From Leptospira sp. B5-022 (GTDB lineage: Bacteria > Spirochaetota > Leptospiria > Leptospirales > Leptospiraceae): a stretch of DNA of 64,000 nt. Shown in pieces: positions 1 to 9,839 of this stretch (position 1 is its first letter; each line of letters starts with the position of its first letter). Made by a program: the position numbers and the translations under genes. Below the pieces are notes generated by a model that had not been told where the DNA came from, made no database searches, and saw only the letters and a program-made list of their open reading frames with translations. Where the stretch lies: the NCBI RefSeq assembly GCF_000347035.1, contig NZ_ANIJ01000025.1:186001-250000 (forward strand). The letters run 5' to 3'.

Positions 1-436
1 TAGTGGTCCCGGACTTGGAAACCACATTGATGGAAAATTCCCTTTTCTCTAGATATTCTAAAAGTTCAAAATGATAACGTGCATCTAAATGATGTCCCGC
101 ATAAACGATCTCGGGTGATCCCAAACTAGGAGATTTGAAATACGGTTTGGAAGCCTCTATCACTGCCTTGGTTCCCAGATAAGAACCTCCGATCCCGATC
201 ACTACGATCGTTTCGGATTGTTTTCTGAATCTTTGTGCCTCGGAATGAATTCGTTCTAATTCTGATTTTTGGATCTGTTGGGGAAGTCGCATCCAGCCTA
301 AAAATTCGGAACCTGGAGATTTGCCGGACAAAAGATTTTGTAACGCAGAACCCGACTCTTTTAATAAGAGTTCGAAAGATTGGGGATCCGCAAACTCCGA
401 GGCAAATCTATCGTTTATTTCTAAAGAAAAAGCCAT
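1..436 (-). CDS. pgi: glucose-6-phosphate isomerase, N-terminal part (cut by window edge)
   Basis: Interconverts glucose-6-phosphate and fructose-6-phosphate in the cytoplasm. Only the first 145 codons lie in the window; the gene runs off the left edge. Reading the minus strand from the ATG at 436 gives a typical Pgi N-terminus, with the sugar-isomerase glycine motif GIGGSYLG at residues 81-88 and the phosphate-binding motif SKSGTT at 140-145, right at the edge. These motifs are of the Bacillus/Thermotoga-like short Pgi type rather than the E. coli type; this is a family comparison from memory. It is divergent from galK, with about 135 bases between the starts, so the two sugar genes probably share a promoter region. 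No strong ribosome binding site is visible. Confidence 0.93.
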   Translation of the reverse strand, partial: MAFSLEINDRFASEFADPQSFELLLKESGSALQNLLSGKSPGSEFLGWMRLPQQIQKSELERIHSEAQRFRKQSETIVVIGIGGSYLGTKAVIEASKPYFKSPSLGSPEIVYAGHHLDARYHFELLEYLEKREFSINVVSKSGTT

Positions 437-571
437 CGGTATTCCTCAAAATCGGACATCCGAGACAAATTACTTATGTTAATTGGAATAGCAAGGAAAA
501 ACGAAATAATTCAACCTTCTAATTTTCCAAAATCCCTTGTAAGTATTTAGTCTTAGATTTTATTTTCCAGA
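437..571. promoter_or_regulatory. divergent pgi/galK promoter region
   Basis: About 135 AT-rich bases separate the two divergent starts. I see no clear -35/-10 pair and no strong inverted repeat, so only the position argues for promoters here. The short ORF that crosses the region on the plus strand is the shadow of pgi. Confidence 0.35.
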
Positions 572-1750
572 ATGACTCTTTCTATCCGAGAGAATCTTTC
601 TTCTTCTCTTTCCCGTATTTTTACCGATACCCCTGACCTTGGTCCCATTCGTTTTTTCTCCGCCCCGGGTAGGGTGAATATCATAGGAGAACATGTGGAC
701 TATGCGGGAGGTCTGGTCTTTCCTGCGGCAATCGATTTCAGAACCCACTTCGCGATCCGAACGAATCAACTCGGACTTTTCCGATTGTATTCTTTGGATT
801 TCCAATCCGAATTTGTAACAAAAGATGTAACCTATTCCGAAGAAAGACCTTGGGCAAATTATATCCTAGGAGTTGTTTCAGAGGCACGTAAATTAGGTTT
901 AAATGTAGAAGGTTTCGATCTTACCTTTACGGGAAATATTCCCCAAGGTGCGGGACTTTCTTCTTCTGCGGCGTTAGAAGTTGGGGTGGCATTTGCACTT
1001 TCTAAAATTTTTCACTGGGACATCACCCTAGAAAAGATCGCATTACTTTCGCAAGCCGCGGAAAATCATTTTGTAGGTGTTAACTGCGGGATCATGGATC
1101 AGTTTGTGATCGCTGTGGCGAAACCTTCTTCTTGTATTTCTCTGAATACGGAAAGTTTGGAATATTCTTATCACAGTTTGGATCTTCCCGGTTACGAATT
1201 CTATCTGATCGATTCTCAGGTCCCGCACAGTCTAAAGGAAAGTGCGTACAATGACAGAAGAAAAGAAGTAGAATCCGCGACTTCGAAATGTAATAAACTC
1301 TCTCCCGACGTGCGGACTTTAAGCCAGGCGGACTTCTCCCTTATAGAAAAAGCAGGACTGACTCCCAACGAATACAAAAGAGCAACTCATATACTGGGCG
1401 AAAGATCCAGGGCTCAAAACGTTATCCGCTCCTTAAAGGATAAAGACGCGGAGAAGGTCGGAAAAGAATTGTTCTCTTGCCATGAATCACTTTCCAAAAA
1501 CTTCCAAGTCTCCTGCGAAGAAACGGATTTTATCGTAGAATGGTTCCGTTCTGAAAACGTATTAGGAGCCAGAATGATAGGGGGAGGTTTCGGAGGTTGT
1601 GTCCTAGTTTTGGACAAAGAAGGCAGATCTTCTTCCTTATTCTCTAAATTCGAAAAGGAATATTTCCAAAAATTCGGACTAAATGCTAAGCTCTATAAAT
1701 TCTCTATCTCGGAAGGTGTAAGAGAAGACACTTACGTTCCGCTCCAATAA
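572..1750 (+). CDS. galK: galactokinase
   Basis: GHMP-superfamily sugar kinase that phosphorylates galactose at C1 with ATP (Leloir pathway, cytoplasm). The 392-residue length is normal. Family motifs are in order: the galactokinase signature PGRVNIIGEH at residues 32-41, the ATP-binding loop GAGLSSSAA at 126-134, the catalytic Asp region CGIMDQ near 175, and the third GHMP motif GGGFGG near 338. Neither galT nor galE is adjacent, so it is not in a gal operon here. The next gene is about 200 bases downstream on the same strand. The start ATG has only a weak ribosome binding site. Related GHMP kinases (mevalonate, homoserine) are excluded by the GEHVDY sequence. Confidence 0.93.
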   Translation: MTLSIRENLSSSLSRIFTDTPDLGPIRFFSAPGRVNIIGEHVDYAGGLVFPAAIDFRTHFAIRTNQLGLFRLYSLDFQSEFVTKDVTYSEERPWANYILGVVSEARKLGLNVEGFDLTFTGNIPQGAGLSSSAALEVGVAFALSKIFHWDITLEKIALLSQAAENHFVGVNCGIMDQFVIAVAKPSSCISLNTESLEYSYHSLDLPGYEFYLIDSQVPHSLKESAYNDRRKEVESATSKCNKLSPDVRTLSQADFSLIEKAGLTPNEYKRATHILGERSRAQNVIRSLKDKDAEKVGKELFSCHESLSKNFQVSCEETDFIVEWFRSENVLGARMIGGGFGGCVLVLDKEGRSSSLFSKFEKEYFQKFGLNAKLYKFSISEGVREDTYVPLQ

Positions 1751-1952
1751 TTAGACCTCATTAAAATATTTAGTCGGGGCCTCAAGAGTATAGGCCTTTG
1801 GGGACAGGCTCTTAAGAGATATATTCTTTGGTGTTAGAAACCGGGATAATGCATTCATCTCGCGAGAGCGTGCAAAAAACGGGATAAAATCCTTGCAGAA
1901 ACCGCTAGTACTTCGATAGTCTTCGCATTCGGTAAAAATAAGCGACCACACT

Positions 1953-2372
1953 ATGGCAGATACTCCTTGGAACCTGGACAGTAAAGATTTCGATCATGAC
2001 GCACCTGAGTTAGGTGTATTTCTAGACCAGGACAATATTCCGGACGGTCTTCCCAAAGAAGCAGTGGTGGTAAAAATTTCGGGTGAGATCAATTTATATT
2101 CAGCCCAGATCATGAAAGAAAGATTCTTTCATCTACTCGATCGTGGATTCATTTATCTTTTAGTGAATATGGAAAGTGTGAAGTACATAGATTCTTCCGG
2201 ACTGGGAGTTTTTATGGCAACACATTCCAGACTAGTCAAAAGCGGCAAGGGTGGAATTGCGGTGTTCTCCCCTTCTTCCCAAGTGAATAAAATTTTAGAA
2301 CTTACCAAATTAAAAAGTCTGATCCGAGTCGGCAGTACTTCCAACGAAGCATGGAAACTTTTAGCGCCTTGA
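1953..2372 (+). CDS. STAS-domain anti-sigma factor antagonist (SpoIIAA/RsbV-like)
   Basis: 139 residues with one STAS domain (about residues 35-138). In this family the domain binds an anti-sigma kinase, and a serine switches it off by phosphorylation. The phospho-acceptor motif IDSSGLG is present at residues 79-85. The N-terminal 35 residues are acidic and not part of the usual domain. It is followed after only 4-10 bases by the uracil-DNA glycosylase-like gene, so the two are probably cotranscribed. No kinase or sigma factor lies nearby. The partner is therefore unknown; leptospires carry many such orphan STAS proteins. Confidence 0.85.
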   Translation: MADTPWNLDSKDFDHDAPELGVFLDQDNIPDGLPKEAVVVKISGEINLYSAQIMKERFFHLLDRGFIYLLVNMESVKYIDSSGLGVFMATHSRLVKSGKGGIAVFSPSSQVNKILELTKLKSLIRVGSTSNEAWKLLAP

Positions 2373-2382
2373 CCCGTTGGCG

Positions 2383-3021
2383 ATGAACGATTCCAAAAAA
2401 TTCAAAAACCATTTAGATACATTAATTCATTGCAGACTCTGTCCTGACATGGTGGGCAAACCTGTGCATGGCGGTATTCCCGGGGCAAAAATTATGAGCA
2501 TAGGCCAGGCTCCGGGCATCCATGAAGAAAAATTCGGAAGACCATTCGCTTATACGGCCGGAAAAACCTTATTCAAATGGTTTTCTTCCATAGGAATAGA
2601 AGAAGAGATATACAGATCTAAAGTGAATATGGCTGCGGTTTGTAGATGTTTTCCTGGCAAAGCAAAAAGTGGAGATAGAAAACCGAATCCATTCGAAGTG
2701 AAAAATTGTTCCAGATATATTCGTTTCGAAGTGGAATTTAATCGACCTGAATTGATTATCCCGATAGGAAAATTAGCGATCGATCAATTAATGGAGGATC
2801 AAAAATACAAACTCGACGATGTCATCGGTAAAAAGTTTAAGAAAAACTTTTATGGAGTGGAATTAGATTGGATCCCTTTGCCTCATCCTTCCGGATTAAA
2901 TGTTTGGAATCATTCCGCGGAAGCAAAGATACTGATCGCAAAATCCTTGGATTTGATCCGAAAACACCCCGCAATCAAAAGGGAATTTTTTTCTAAAAAG
3001 AAAGATCTAAGCCCGAATTAG
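2383..3021 (+). CDS. uracil-DNA glycosylase superfamily protein (family 4/5-like)
   Basis: Probable base-excision repair enzyme that removes uracil or related bases from DNA. The superfamily motif GQAPG sits near residues 41-45 and the C-terminal HPSG motif near 172, with GRPFAYTAG following the first motif as in the thermostable iron-sulfur families. Cysteines are placed for a [4Fe-4S] cluster: Cys-x2-Cys near residues 17-20, a Cys-x-Cys near 88 and another Cys 14-18 residues later. The ORF could begin at a TTG at 2377, but the ATG at 2383 is the better start. The 3' end overlaps the convergent AraC-type gene by 29 bases. A sister function (hypoxanthine or UdgX-like) is possible. Confidence 0.8.
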   Translation: MNDSKKFKNHLDTLIHCRLCPDMVGKPVHGGIPGAKIMSIGQAPGIHEEKFGRPFAYTAGKTLFKWFSSIGIEEEIYRSKVNMAAVCRCFPGKAKSGDRKPNPFEVKNCSRYIRFEVEFNRPELIIPIGKLAIDQLMEDQKYKLDDVIGKKFKKNFYGVELDWIPLPHPSGLNVWNHSAEAKILIAKSLDLIRKHPAIKREFFSKKKDLSPN

Positions 3022-3751
3022 CGTTTCGGCGAAACCATTGTTTTGGACTGAATCCTGTCTTCTTCTTAAATTCACGGATAAAATGGGCCTGATCGTAATA
3101 TCCGGCCTCTAACGCAAGTTCAGTCAAGCTGGAAGAAGAATTATAAAATTTGAATATATTCCTAAAACGTATAAGTCCGGTATATTCCTTGGGACTTAAA
3201 CCGACCCTGGACCTGAAACCTCGTTCTAAACTGCTTTGACTTATTCCCAAATCTTCCGCTAAACCTTTGATCCCGATCTCTCCCAGCGAGGATTTGATCC
3301 TAAGAACCGCCTCCCTTATGAATTTTTCCTTTTCTTCTTTTACAGGAAGAAGATGCCGAAATTTTTCCAAGGTCCGAGAAACATCCAGCCCTTTGTAATC
3401 CGCCTCTTCACAGTCCGCCATCAATCTAAAGATTACTTCTTTGGGAAACAGATCTTCTAAAGACAAACTTGAATCACTAATCTGGTCCATCGGCACAGTG
3501 ATCATTCTTGAAAGTAATAAAGGAGAAATATAAACTAAAAGTGATTTTGTATTTTTTTCGGAGAAGAATGTCCTTGGGCCTCTTAAGATCCCTGTGATCC
3601 CCGCCTTCGAAAGATTCTTAGACTGTTTTCCTGAATGTAAAAAAATCCTCCCCTTTGTCTGGACACCAATTACACATTCTTCCCCCGGCAGAACCGTATA
3701 GGTTTCGGGAGATTCTTTATTGCTCCAAAAAATTCGGATCAGATCAGACAA
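2993..3751 (-). CDS. AraC-family transcriptional regulator
   Basis: 252 residues. The C-terminal 100 residues carry the two helix-turn-helix units of AraC proteins (LAEDLGISQSSLERGFRSRV, then LALEAGYYDQAHFIREFKKK). The second ends in the family signature GFSPKQWF. The N-terminal 140 residues resemble the small sensor of the regulators once annotated as DUF6597-type and give no ligand. The likely start is a TTG at 3751, which overlaps the stop of the tiny HhH ORF upstream, so the two may be translationally coupled. It converges on, and overlaps by 29 bases, the uracil-DNA glycosylase-like gene. Its target is unknown. Confidence 0.85.
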   Translation of the reverse strand: MSDLIRIFWSNKESPETYTVLPGEECVIGVQTKGRIFLHSGKQSKNLSKAGITGILRGPRTFFSEKNTKSLLVYISPLLLSRMITVPMDQISDSSLSLEDLFPKEVIFRLMADCEEADYKGLDVSRTLEKFRHLLPVKEEKEKFIREAVLRIKSSLGEIGIKGLAEDLGISQSSLERGFRSRVGLSPKEYTGLIRFRNIFKFYNSSSSLTELALEAGYYDQAHFIREFKKKTGFSPKQWFRRNANSGLDLSF

Positions 3752-3914
3752 GCTCTTTGTCCTTCCAGAACCGCCATTTCATTTTTTCCGGTTCTAATTT
3801 TGCATGTTCCGCTTTGCTACGAACTCCCAGATCCCAAAGATCCTCCGCAATTACCTTGCCCACCCCGGGAAGAGCGCGAAATTCCTTTAATACCTCGGAT
3901 TTATCCGACTTCAT
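3744..3914 (-). CDS. tiny helix-hairpin-helix protein (Cdd1 'pathogenicity locus'-like N-terminus)
   Basis: A 56-codon ORF beginning at the ATG at 3914. Its product reads as a helix-hairpin-helix: FRALPGVGKVIAEDLWDLGV spans residues 12-31, then a short basic tail. That core resembles the start of Cdd1-type proteins, which are about 90 residues long and carry further conserved cysteines. Here the protein stops early, in the overlap with the AraC-type gene (stop at 3744-3746, next start at 3751). It may be a natural mini-protein, a truncated remnant, or a leader that couples translation of the regulator. No good Shine-Dalgarno sequence is seen. Confidence 0.5.
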   Translation of the reverse strand: MKSDKSEVLKEFRALPGVGKVIAEDLWDLGVRSKAEHAKLEPEKMKWRFWKDKELV

Positions 3915-3986
3915 ACACAGAGCTTATAGGAAGTCGACCCAAAAATCAAGCGACTTACTCGGTTTAAAAGAAACCAATCCCGCAGT

Positions 3987-4562
3987 TCAAGAATAGGTCT
4001 TTAACATTTCTTCGAACCTATTTTTGATCGGTGTTGGCACGTTCGGGATCAAATATTTGGCCCAAATTTTTAACTCCTCTCCTTGTAAAGAATTCATGAT
4101 CTCTTTTTGGTGATCCTCCAATTCCGGATCTGAAAAGTACAAATGTAATCTTACTTGAGTTTCCTCTTCTTCCCTAGTCATATGAGAAAAATAATCCGTT
4201 TGGAACCGAATTAGTTTTGTGTAAAATTCCTCCGAGTGGAACTGAACCTGTTCTATTTCCGCTTGGAAGCGATCTAAAAGAGATTCCAGTTTTTCTATCT
4301 TTTCTTCCAGATATCTGTGCTCTTCTTTATCTTTGAGAGAAGTTTGAGGATCCTTTTTTTCCAAATGTCTGAGACTGACTCCTTCTTCGTCTCTTGCGTG
4401 TATTTTTAACATTTGAAAAACTTCTTTTCCTAATTCGATAAGTTGGAGTGCATCTTTTGGATCGGAATAATCGGTCCTTCCCGATTCTTGTACTAATTTT
4501 GAGATCCCATAGCGGATGGCTTTATGAGGGAAATCGTATACTTTTTTACGGTTGGTTTGCAT
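3987..4562 (-). CDS. hemerythrin-like domain protein
   Basis: 191 residues, all-helical and rich in Glu and Lys. It has the histidine/acid pattern of hemerythrin/HHE proteins: FPHKAIR near residue 13, HARDEEGVSLRH near 55-66, EEHRYLEEK near 80, HSEEFY near 108 and HMTREEEE near 127. Such proteins bind a di-iron or mononuclear metal centre and act in oxygen, NO or iron-sulfur repair biology; which of these applies here cannot be read from the sequence. No signal peptide is present, so it is cytoplasmic. It stands alone on the minus strand. Confidence 0.7.
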   Translation of the reverse strand: MQTNRKKVYDFPHKAIRYGISKLVQESGRTDYSDPKDALQLIELGKEVFQMLKIHARDEEGVSLRHLEKKDPQTSLKDKEEHRYLEEKIEKLESLLDRFQAEIEQVQFHSEEFYTKLIRFQTDYFSHMTREEEETQVRLHLYFSDPELEDHQKEIMNSLQGEELKIWAKYLIPNVPTPIKNRFEEMLKTYS

Positions 4563-4696
4563 TTTACTCTCCGGTAATGAAGAGATACTAAACGCAATTC
4601 AAAGGGAAAAATTGTATAAAATCGTCAGGATCGGATTTTTCTCAGCATCATCCGATTTTTTTTAAAAGAAAATTCGACCTTATTTTCCGAGCAGGT

Positions 4697-6610
4697 TTAT
4701 TTCTCCGAATATCCTAAAACTTCCCAACACCAACGTTTTTCTAACGTTCTGTCTGAAAACGTTACCGATTCAGGGTCGGAGTTTTCTTTTAGGATTTTCC
4801 AAGCGGCATAGTTCTCGTTTTTAGAAATGATCCTTGCTCCAGGAAATTCTCCTCCGAGTTCCTCGGACTTATTCACCGCCTCTTCCCATTCCATCTCCTG
4901 GAAGACGGGGATATATTCTCTGATCTCCGAAACCCATTCTAAAGGAAAAGAAACTCCATAAGGGAGAACAAGAACGATCCTATGCAACATATTCTCCCCT
5001 CTATGGGCGAGTGTGCGAGAAAGATAAGACGCAGGGACCTTGGAAAATTCTTCCATTATCTCGGTGACCAGTTCGGGATCGAAAGTAGATCTAGGATATA
5101 ATACCAGGTCCGTGACTGCAAAAGGATCTTTGTTAAATCTGAAATTTAGTCTATCAAAGAATTCTTTTTTAGATTTTTCTAAATTGTTTCCTCTCCACCA
5201 AATCGAAACATGTCTGGCTCCGGAAACGGAAAAATCCTCTAATCCGAATTTTTCGGATAACCCCGGAGAAAAGGAAAATATATCGGGAGCAGCGGGGTCA
5301 GGATCGGATAATAAACTGCGGGGAGTTTCATCCAACCTTCTATCCAATCTCTCCTCCGAGCGGAACAAAGTGGAGCTAAGCGCTTCCGGAGTAAAATTGG
5401 GAGTTCGGATCACTCTGTAAGGAGGTTTAGGAAGATATATCAATCCTTCGGACTCGGCATCTTTTCTCATCGCAGTTCCGGGTAGAATGGACAATGGAAA
5501 TACCTGGACCCATTCTCCCAGTCCATGTCCGTAAAAGAATTCGATTCCTTCCATCACATCGTCAGGAGTATCTCCCGGAAGTCCGATGATCAGATCTAGT
5601 AAAAGTTCGATCCCTCGATCGGCCAACATTCTAGCGGCTTCCGCTACCTTTTCAGGACTCCCGAAACGTTTTACACGTTTTAAGGTTTCCTTATTGATGG
5701 ATTGCATGCCGAGTTCTATCCGATTAAAACCGGCTAATGCGAGTTTGTCGGCAATCTTTTCGGTAATACCTTCGGATCTCAATTCTCCGAACATTGTCAT
5801 AGATCTGTCGGAATTCACATCTATGATCGCGTCTAAAAAATCCTCAAAGCCAGGCCTATGATTGAAGGTCGGATCTAAGAATACCAACTCTTTGGCTCCC
5901 TTGTCCTTCAAGCTGGAAAGAAGTTTGATCGTTTCAGGTATATCCAAAGTCCGTAATACATTGCTGCTCTTCGGATAAAAACAATAGGTGCATTGGGATC
6001 TGCACCCTCTTACCGTTTCTAAGTACGTAGATCTTGCAGGATCCACAGGCACGAACCCTTGCAGATAGGGAGAAGGATAACTCGTAAGAGGAAAGGAAGC
6101 ATTCTCTTCTTTGGAAAATATTCCCATCTTTCCATCGAGTTCTCTAACGGCGATATTCGGTAATTTTCTAGGATCTTCTTTTTTGAGAAGAGTCTCCATT
6201 AGGGCGAAGAATGTATGCTCCGCTTCTCCCGAGACTGCGATATCGTATCCTGTTTCCGAAAGAACGAACGGATTGTCCGGATTTACTTCAGGCCCACCGA
6301 TCAGGATTTTAGTGGATGGTGATCTACGTTTTACTTCTTTTGCGAGATGAAGACTTCTTTCGGTATTCCAAAGATAAAGTGAGAAGCCCAAGAACTCAGG
6401 CTCGTCTTTTGCGATCCTATCCGCAAGCTGGCTATCCCCTTCCTTGTCGGTGATATCCGGATCCAACACTTCCAGCTCCAGGCCTTTTTTTTCTAGGCCA
6501 TTCTCCCGAGCAGAAACTGCCAAACAGCCCGCAGCCAAAGGAACGTTCCCTGTAGCGGCAAAGGCCGTCGGAGGAGGAACTGGCAATTGTACTAATTTTA
6601 ACTTTGCCAT
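4697..6610 (-). CDS. B12-binding-type radical SAM protein
   Basis: 637 residues. Residues 1-130 form a cobalamin-binding-like domain (LGFSLYLWNT, then IGGPEVNP), although the canonical DxHxxG motif is not obvious. The radical SAM core follows, with the [4Fe-4S] motif C-R-S-Q-C-T-Y-C (CX3CX2C) near residue 205. Later core elements are ELRSEGI, IELGMQSIN and LDLIIGLPGDT. The last 220 residues are family-specific. Related proteins methylate or rearrange unactivated carbons or act in tetrapyrrole and hopanoid chemistry, but no neighbour tells the substrate. It is flanked by unrelated genes and is likely monocistronic. Confidence 0.85.
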   Translation of the reverse strand: MAKLKLVQLPVPPPTAFAATGNVPLAAGCLAVSARENGLEKKGLELEVLDPDITDKEGDSQLADRIAKDEPEFLGFSLYLWNTERSLHLAKEVKRRSPSTKILIGGPEVNPDNPFVLSETGYDIAVSGEAEHTFFALMETLLKKEDPRKLPNIAVRELDGKMGIFSKEENASFPLTSYPSPYLQGFVPVDPARSTYLETVRGCRSQCTYCFYPKSSNVLRTLDIPETIKLLSSLKDKGAKELVFLDPTFNHRPGFEDFLDAIIDVNSDRSMTMFGELRSEGITEKIADKLALAGFNRIELGMQSINKETLKRVKRFGSPEKVAEAARMLADRGIELLLDLIIGLPGDTPDDVMEGIEFFYGHGLGEWVQVFPLSILPGTAMRKDAESEGLIYLPKPPYRVIRTPNFTPEALSSTLFRSEERLDRRLDETPRSLLSDPDPAAPDIFSFSPGLSEKFGLEDFSVSGARHVSIWWRGNNLEKSKKEFFDRLNFRFNKDPFAVTDLVLYPRSTFDPELVTEIMEEFSKVPASYLSRTLAHRGENMLHRIVLVLPYGVSFPLEWVSEIREYIPVFQEMEWEEAVNKSEELGGEFPGARIISKNENYAAWKILKENSDPESVTFSDRTLEKRWCWEVLGYSEK

Positions 6611-6684
6611 AGGAAGTCTTTGAGTACAAAACTTTAGACTTCTCCGGTTTCTACAATCCGGAAATAGTGGGGTAAAAAGGAACC

Positions 6685-7039
6685 CTAACCTTCACTCTCC
6701 GCTCTTTTAGGAGCCAGTTGTTTACAATCCTGTAGATCTACAAACTTTTCCTTAGAGAGTTCGCATTGCACTTGGAGTAAACTTTTGTTTTCTACACAAC
6801 TTCTAATGATCGCTTCGCTGGTCTCCGGTTTTAGCACGGATCTTAACATCAATGCTTGTACACCTTTTTCCATTGTTTCGTCGTTCGCGATCAGTTTGGA
6901 TATATGGATCTGAGCATCCGAACATTCTTCCAAATTCGGTTTCGTTCTTTTGCAATCGGACAAGAAGAATACGCTACATAAAAGAAAAGCGGACGTTATC
7001 CGCCCGCTTTTCTCGAAACCGAAAGAAAGTTTTACTTTC

Positions 7040-7056
<17 letters not shown>
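6685..7056 (-). CDS. lep: LipL41 expression partner Lep (small TIGR04454-type lipoprotein)
   Basis: A small lipoprotein encoded directly downstream of lipL41. In L. interrogans the gene in this position makes the chaperone-like Lep that stabilises LipL41 (King et al. 2013, from memory). The lipobox FLSDC is near residue 34, and the mature part carries paired cysteines (LEECSD, RSCVEN, VQCELS, QDCKQL). The ATG at 7056 lies inside the end of lipL41, overlapping its stop by 17 bases, which suggests translational coupling. No start codon lies between the hairpin and the lipobox, so the long basic n-region (residues 1-19) is probably real. A terminator-like hairpin (6983-7013) sits inside the signal-peptide codons. 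Confidence 0.8.
6980..7013 (-). terminator. terminator-like hairpin inside the start of lep
   Basis: On the minus strand a 10-base-pair stem (arms 7013-7004 and 6992-6983, AGAAAAGCGG/CCGCTTTTCT) encloses an 11-base loop and continues into a T-rich run (TTTTCTTTTA). It lies 27-57 bases after the lipL41 stop codon, but within the codons of the Lep signal peptide. It could end most lipL41 transcripts and let a fraction read through to lep. Confidence 0.6.
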
Positions 7057-8104
<1,048 letters not shown>

Positions 8105-8151
8105 TGGGTTAATACCAATCCTTTATGGATGATTTTTAGGAGTAACTTCGT

Positions 8152-8180
8152 ATTGATCCTTGTATTTCTTTTTCTGTCAA
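8152..8180 (-). promoter_or_regulatory. candidate lipL41 promoter
   Basis: A consensus -35 TTGACA lies on the minus strand (8180-8175). A weaker -10 (ATCAAT, 8157-8152) follows after a 17-base spacer. Its distance from the lipL41 start (about 48 bases) and the high expression of LipL41 fit. The -10 is poor, so the exact start site is uncertain. Confidence 0.4.
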
Positions 8181-8380
8181 TTTATTTTAGAATACCGTCT
8201 GTTAGAGGCAAAAATCTGGGAATCGGCAGGGATCAACGACTTGTTTTGGGCATCGAACCGATTATAAACACTTGCAAAACCTAGTTCTTTCGGCAATTTA
8301 CCATTTAGATTGCCGGACTCTGAAATCCAGGAGTCGAAATTAAAAAGAGATAGAACCGCCAAAAACCGGCTGAGGGCCTA

Positions 8381-9352
8381 ATGAAAACCATAGAGGAAAT
8401 TCGAAAATCCCTGGAATCCACTTACATGGAGCATGAGATAGAGGAAAAACTCCCTTTGATCCAGGAGATCAACCGTCTCAAAAAAGAAAAAAACGCAGTA
8501 CTTTTAGGACATAATTATATGACTCCGGACGTTTTTCACGGAGTTTCGGACATCCTGGGGGATTCCCTTTATCTGAGTAAGGCAGCGGCCGAAACAGATG
8601 CGGACATTATTCTTTTTAATGGAGTCCATTTTATGGCGGAGACTGCCAAACTTATGTCTCCCGATAAGAAGGTACTCATTGCAGATCTAAAAGCGGGTTG
8701 TTCTCTTGCGGAAAGTATCACTCGAGAAGATGTCAAAAAACTTAAAAGCCAATATCCGGGAGTTCCGGTGGTCACCTATGTAAACTGCACTGCAGAAGTG
8801 AAGGCAGAGACTGATATTTGCTGCACTTCCGCAAACGCCGTCCAGATCGTAAATTCTTTGGATTCCGATACGGTGATCTTTCTACCCGACGAATATCTGG
8901 CGGGGAATGTGCAAAAACAAACCGACAAAAAGATCATTTCCTTTCCTGGGCGCTGCATGGTGCACGAAATGTACACGGCAGAGGATATACTCTCCGTCCG
9001 AAGACAATGGCCAGGTGTAACAGTCATTTCCCACCCGGAATGTAACACAGACGTGGTAGAAGTTTCCGATTTCGCAGGATCCACTTCTCAGATGTCCAAA
9101 TTTATCCGTGATTCAGGAGCTAAGGATGTGTTCTTAGTTACGGAATGTTCCATGGGTGACAATCTTAGATCCGAGTTCCCCGACAGACAATTCGTTTCCT
9201 CTTGCAGGACCTGTCCTCATATGAAACGAATTACATTAGAAAAAATTAAAGATGCACTTTTGTACGAACAATTCGAGATCAAGTTGGATCCTGAAATTGT
9301 GGAAAAAGGAAGAATGGCTGTCCAAAGAATGCTGGAAGTGAGTTACAAATAG
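8381..9352 (+). CDS. nadA: quinolinate synthase
   Basis: Condenses iminoaspartate with dihydroxyacetone phosphate to give quinolinate in de novo NAD synthesis. The 323-residue length fits the short NadA class. Seen motifs are [11 protein letters not shown] (residues 42-52), [15 protein letters not shown] with the first cluster Cys, [23 protein letters not shown], and a C-terminal pair of Cys-containing stretches (TECSMGDN and CRTCPHM). Three conserved cysteines hold a [4Fe-4S] cluster in this family. The start ATG follows GGGCCTA weakly. ispF begins 4 bases after the stop, so the two form an operon. nadB and nadC are not in the window. Confidence 0.94.
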   Translation: MKTIEEIRKSLESTYMEHEIEEKLPLIQEINRLKKEKNAVLLGHNYMTPDVFHGVSDILGDSLYLSKAAAETDADIILFNGVHFMAETAKLMSPDKKVLIADLKAGCSLAESITREDVKKLKSQYPGVPVVTYVNCTAEVKAETDICCTSANAVQIVNSLDSDTVIFLPDEYLAGNVQKQTDKKIISFPGRCMVHEMYTAEDILSVRRQWPGVTVISHPECNTDVVEVSDFAGSTSQMSKFIRDSGAKDVFLVTECSMGDNLRSEFPDRQFVSSCRTCPHMKRITLEKIKDALLYEQFEIKLDPEIVEKGRMAVQRMLEVSYK

Positions 9353-9356
9353 CTTA

Positions 9357-9839
9357 ATGTACAGGATCGGACAAGGATTAGATTTCCACAGGTTAGAAAC
9401 AAACGAGGCTCGCCCGCTAATCCTGGGTGGAGCAGTGATCGATTCGGAATACGCACTCATCGGTCACTCGGATGCGGATATCGTTATACATGCCTTAGCG
9501 GACGCGATTTTAGGAGCCATGGGACTGGGAGATATTGGACAATATTTTCCGGATACGGATCCTTCTCTCAAAAATATGGATTCCAAACTGATCTTAGAAA
9601 AAACGTTGGATTTGGCAAAAGAGAGAAGTTTCAGTTTGGTCAATATCGACTGCACTTTGATCGGAGAAAGACCTAAAATTTCTCCTCATAGAATTAAGAT
9701 CCAATCCTCACTTTCCAATTTGTTGGGACTTCCGGAGGATTGTATTTCCGTGAAAGCGACTACTACAGAAAAAATGGGAGCCTTAGGCAGAACCGAAGGA
9801 TTGGGCGCAAGTTGCGTGGTACTTTTGCGGAAAAATTAA
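9357..9839 (+). CDS. ispF: 2-C-methyl-D-erythritol 2,4-cyclodiphosphate synthase
   Basis: Forms the cyclic diphosphate intermediate of the MEP isoprenoid pathway. The 160-residue length is standard. Metal ligands are in place: GQGLDFH (Asp9, His11) and the paired [18 protein letters not shown] with its histidine, followed by the flexible loop [12 protein letters not shown]. The C-terminal [13 protein letters not shown] motif that closes the CDP site is also present. It lies 4 bases after nadA and its 3' end overlaps the next, out-of-frame gene. ispD is not adjacent. Confidence 0.95.
   Translation: MYRIGQGLDFHRLETNEARPLILGGAVIDSEYALIGHSDADIVIHALADAILGAMGLGDIGQYFPDTDPSLKNMDSKLILEKTLDLAKERSFSLVNIDCTLIGERPKISPHRIKIQSSLSNLLGLPEDCISVKATTTEKMGALGRTEGLGASCVVLLRKN

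Noticed and set aside
1751..1951. 66-codon minus-strand ORF between galK and the STAS gene
   Set aside because: No ribosome site, no recognisable family, low-complexity composition and no signal peptide; likely chance.
4630..4663. ATCGGAT...ATCCGAT hairpin followed by T-run on the plus strand
   Set aside because: Both flanking genes are on the minus strand, where no T-run follows, so a terminator role is unsupported.
8177..8362. 61-codon minus-strand ORF in the lipL41/nadA gap
   Set aside because: It overlaps the candidate lipL41 promoter and nadA leader, with no family features.
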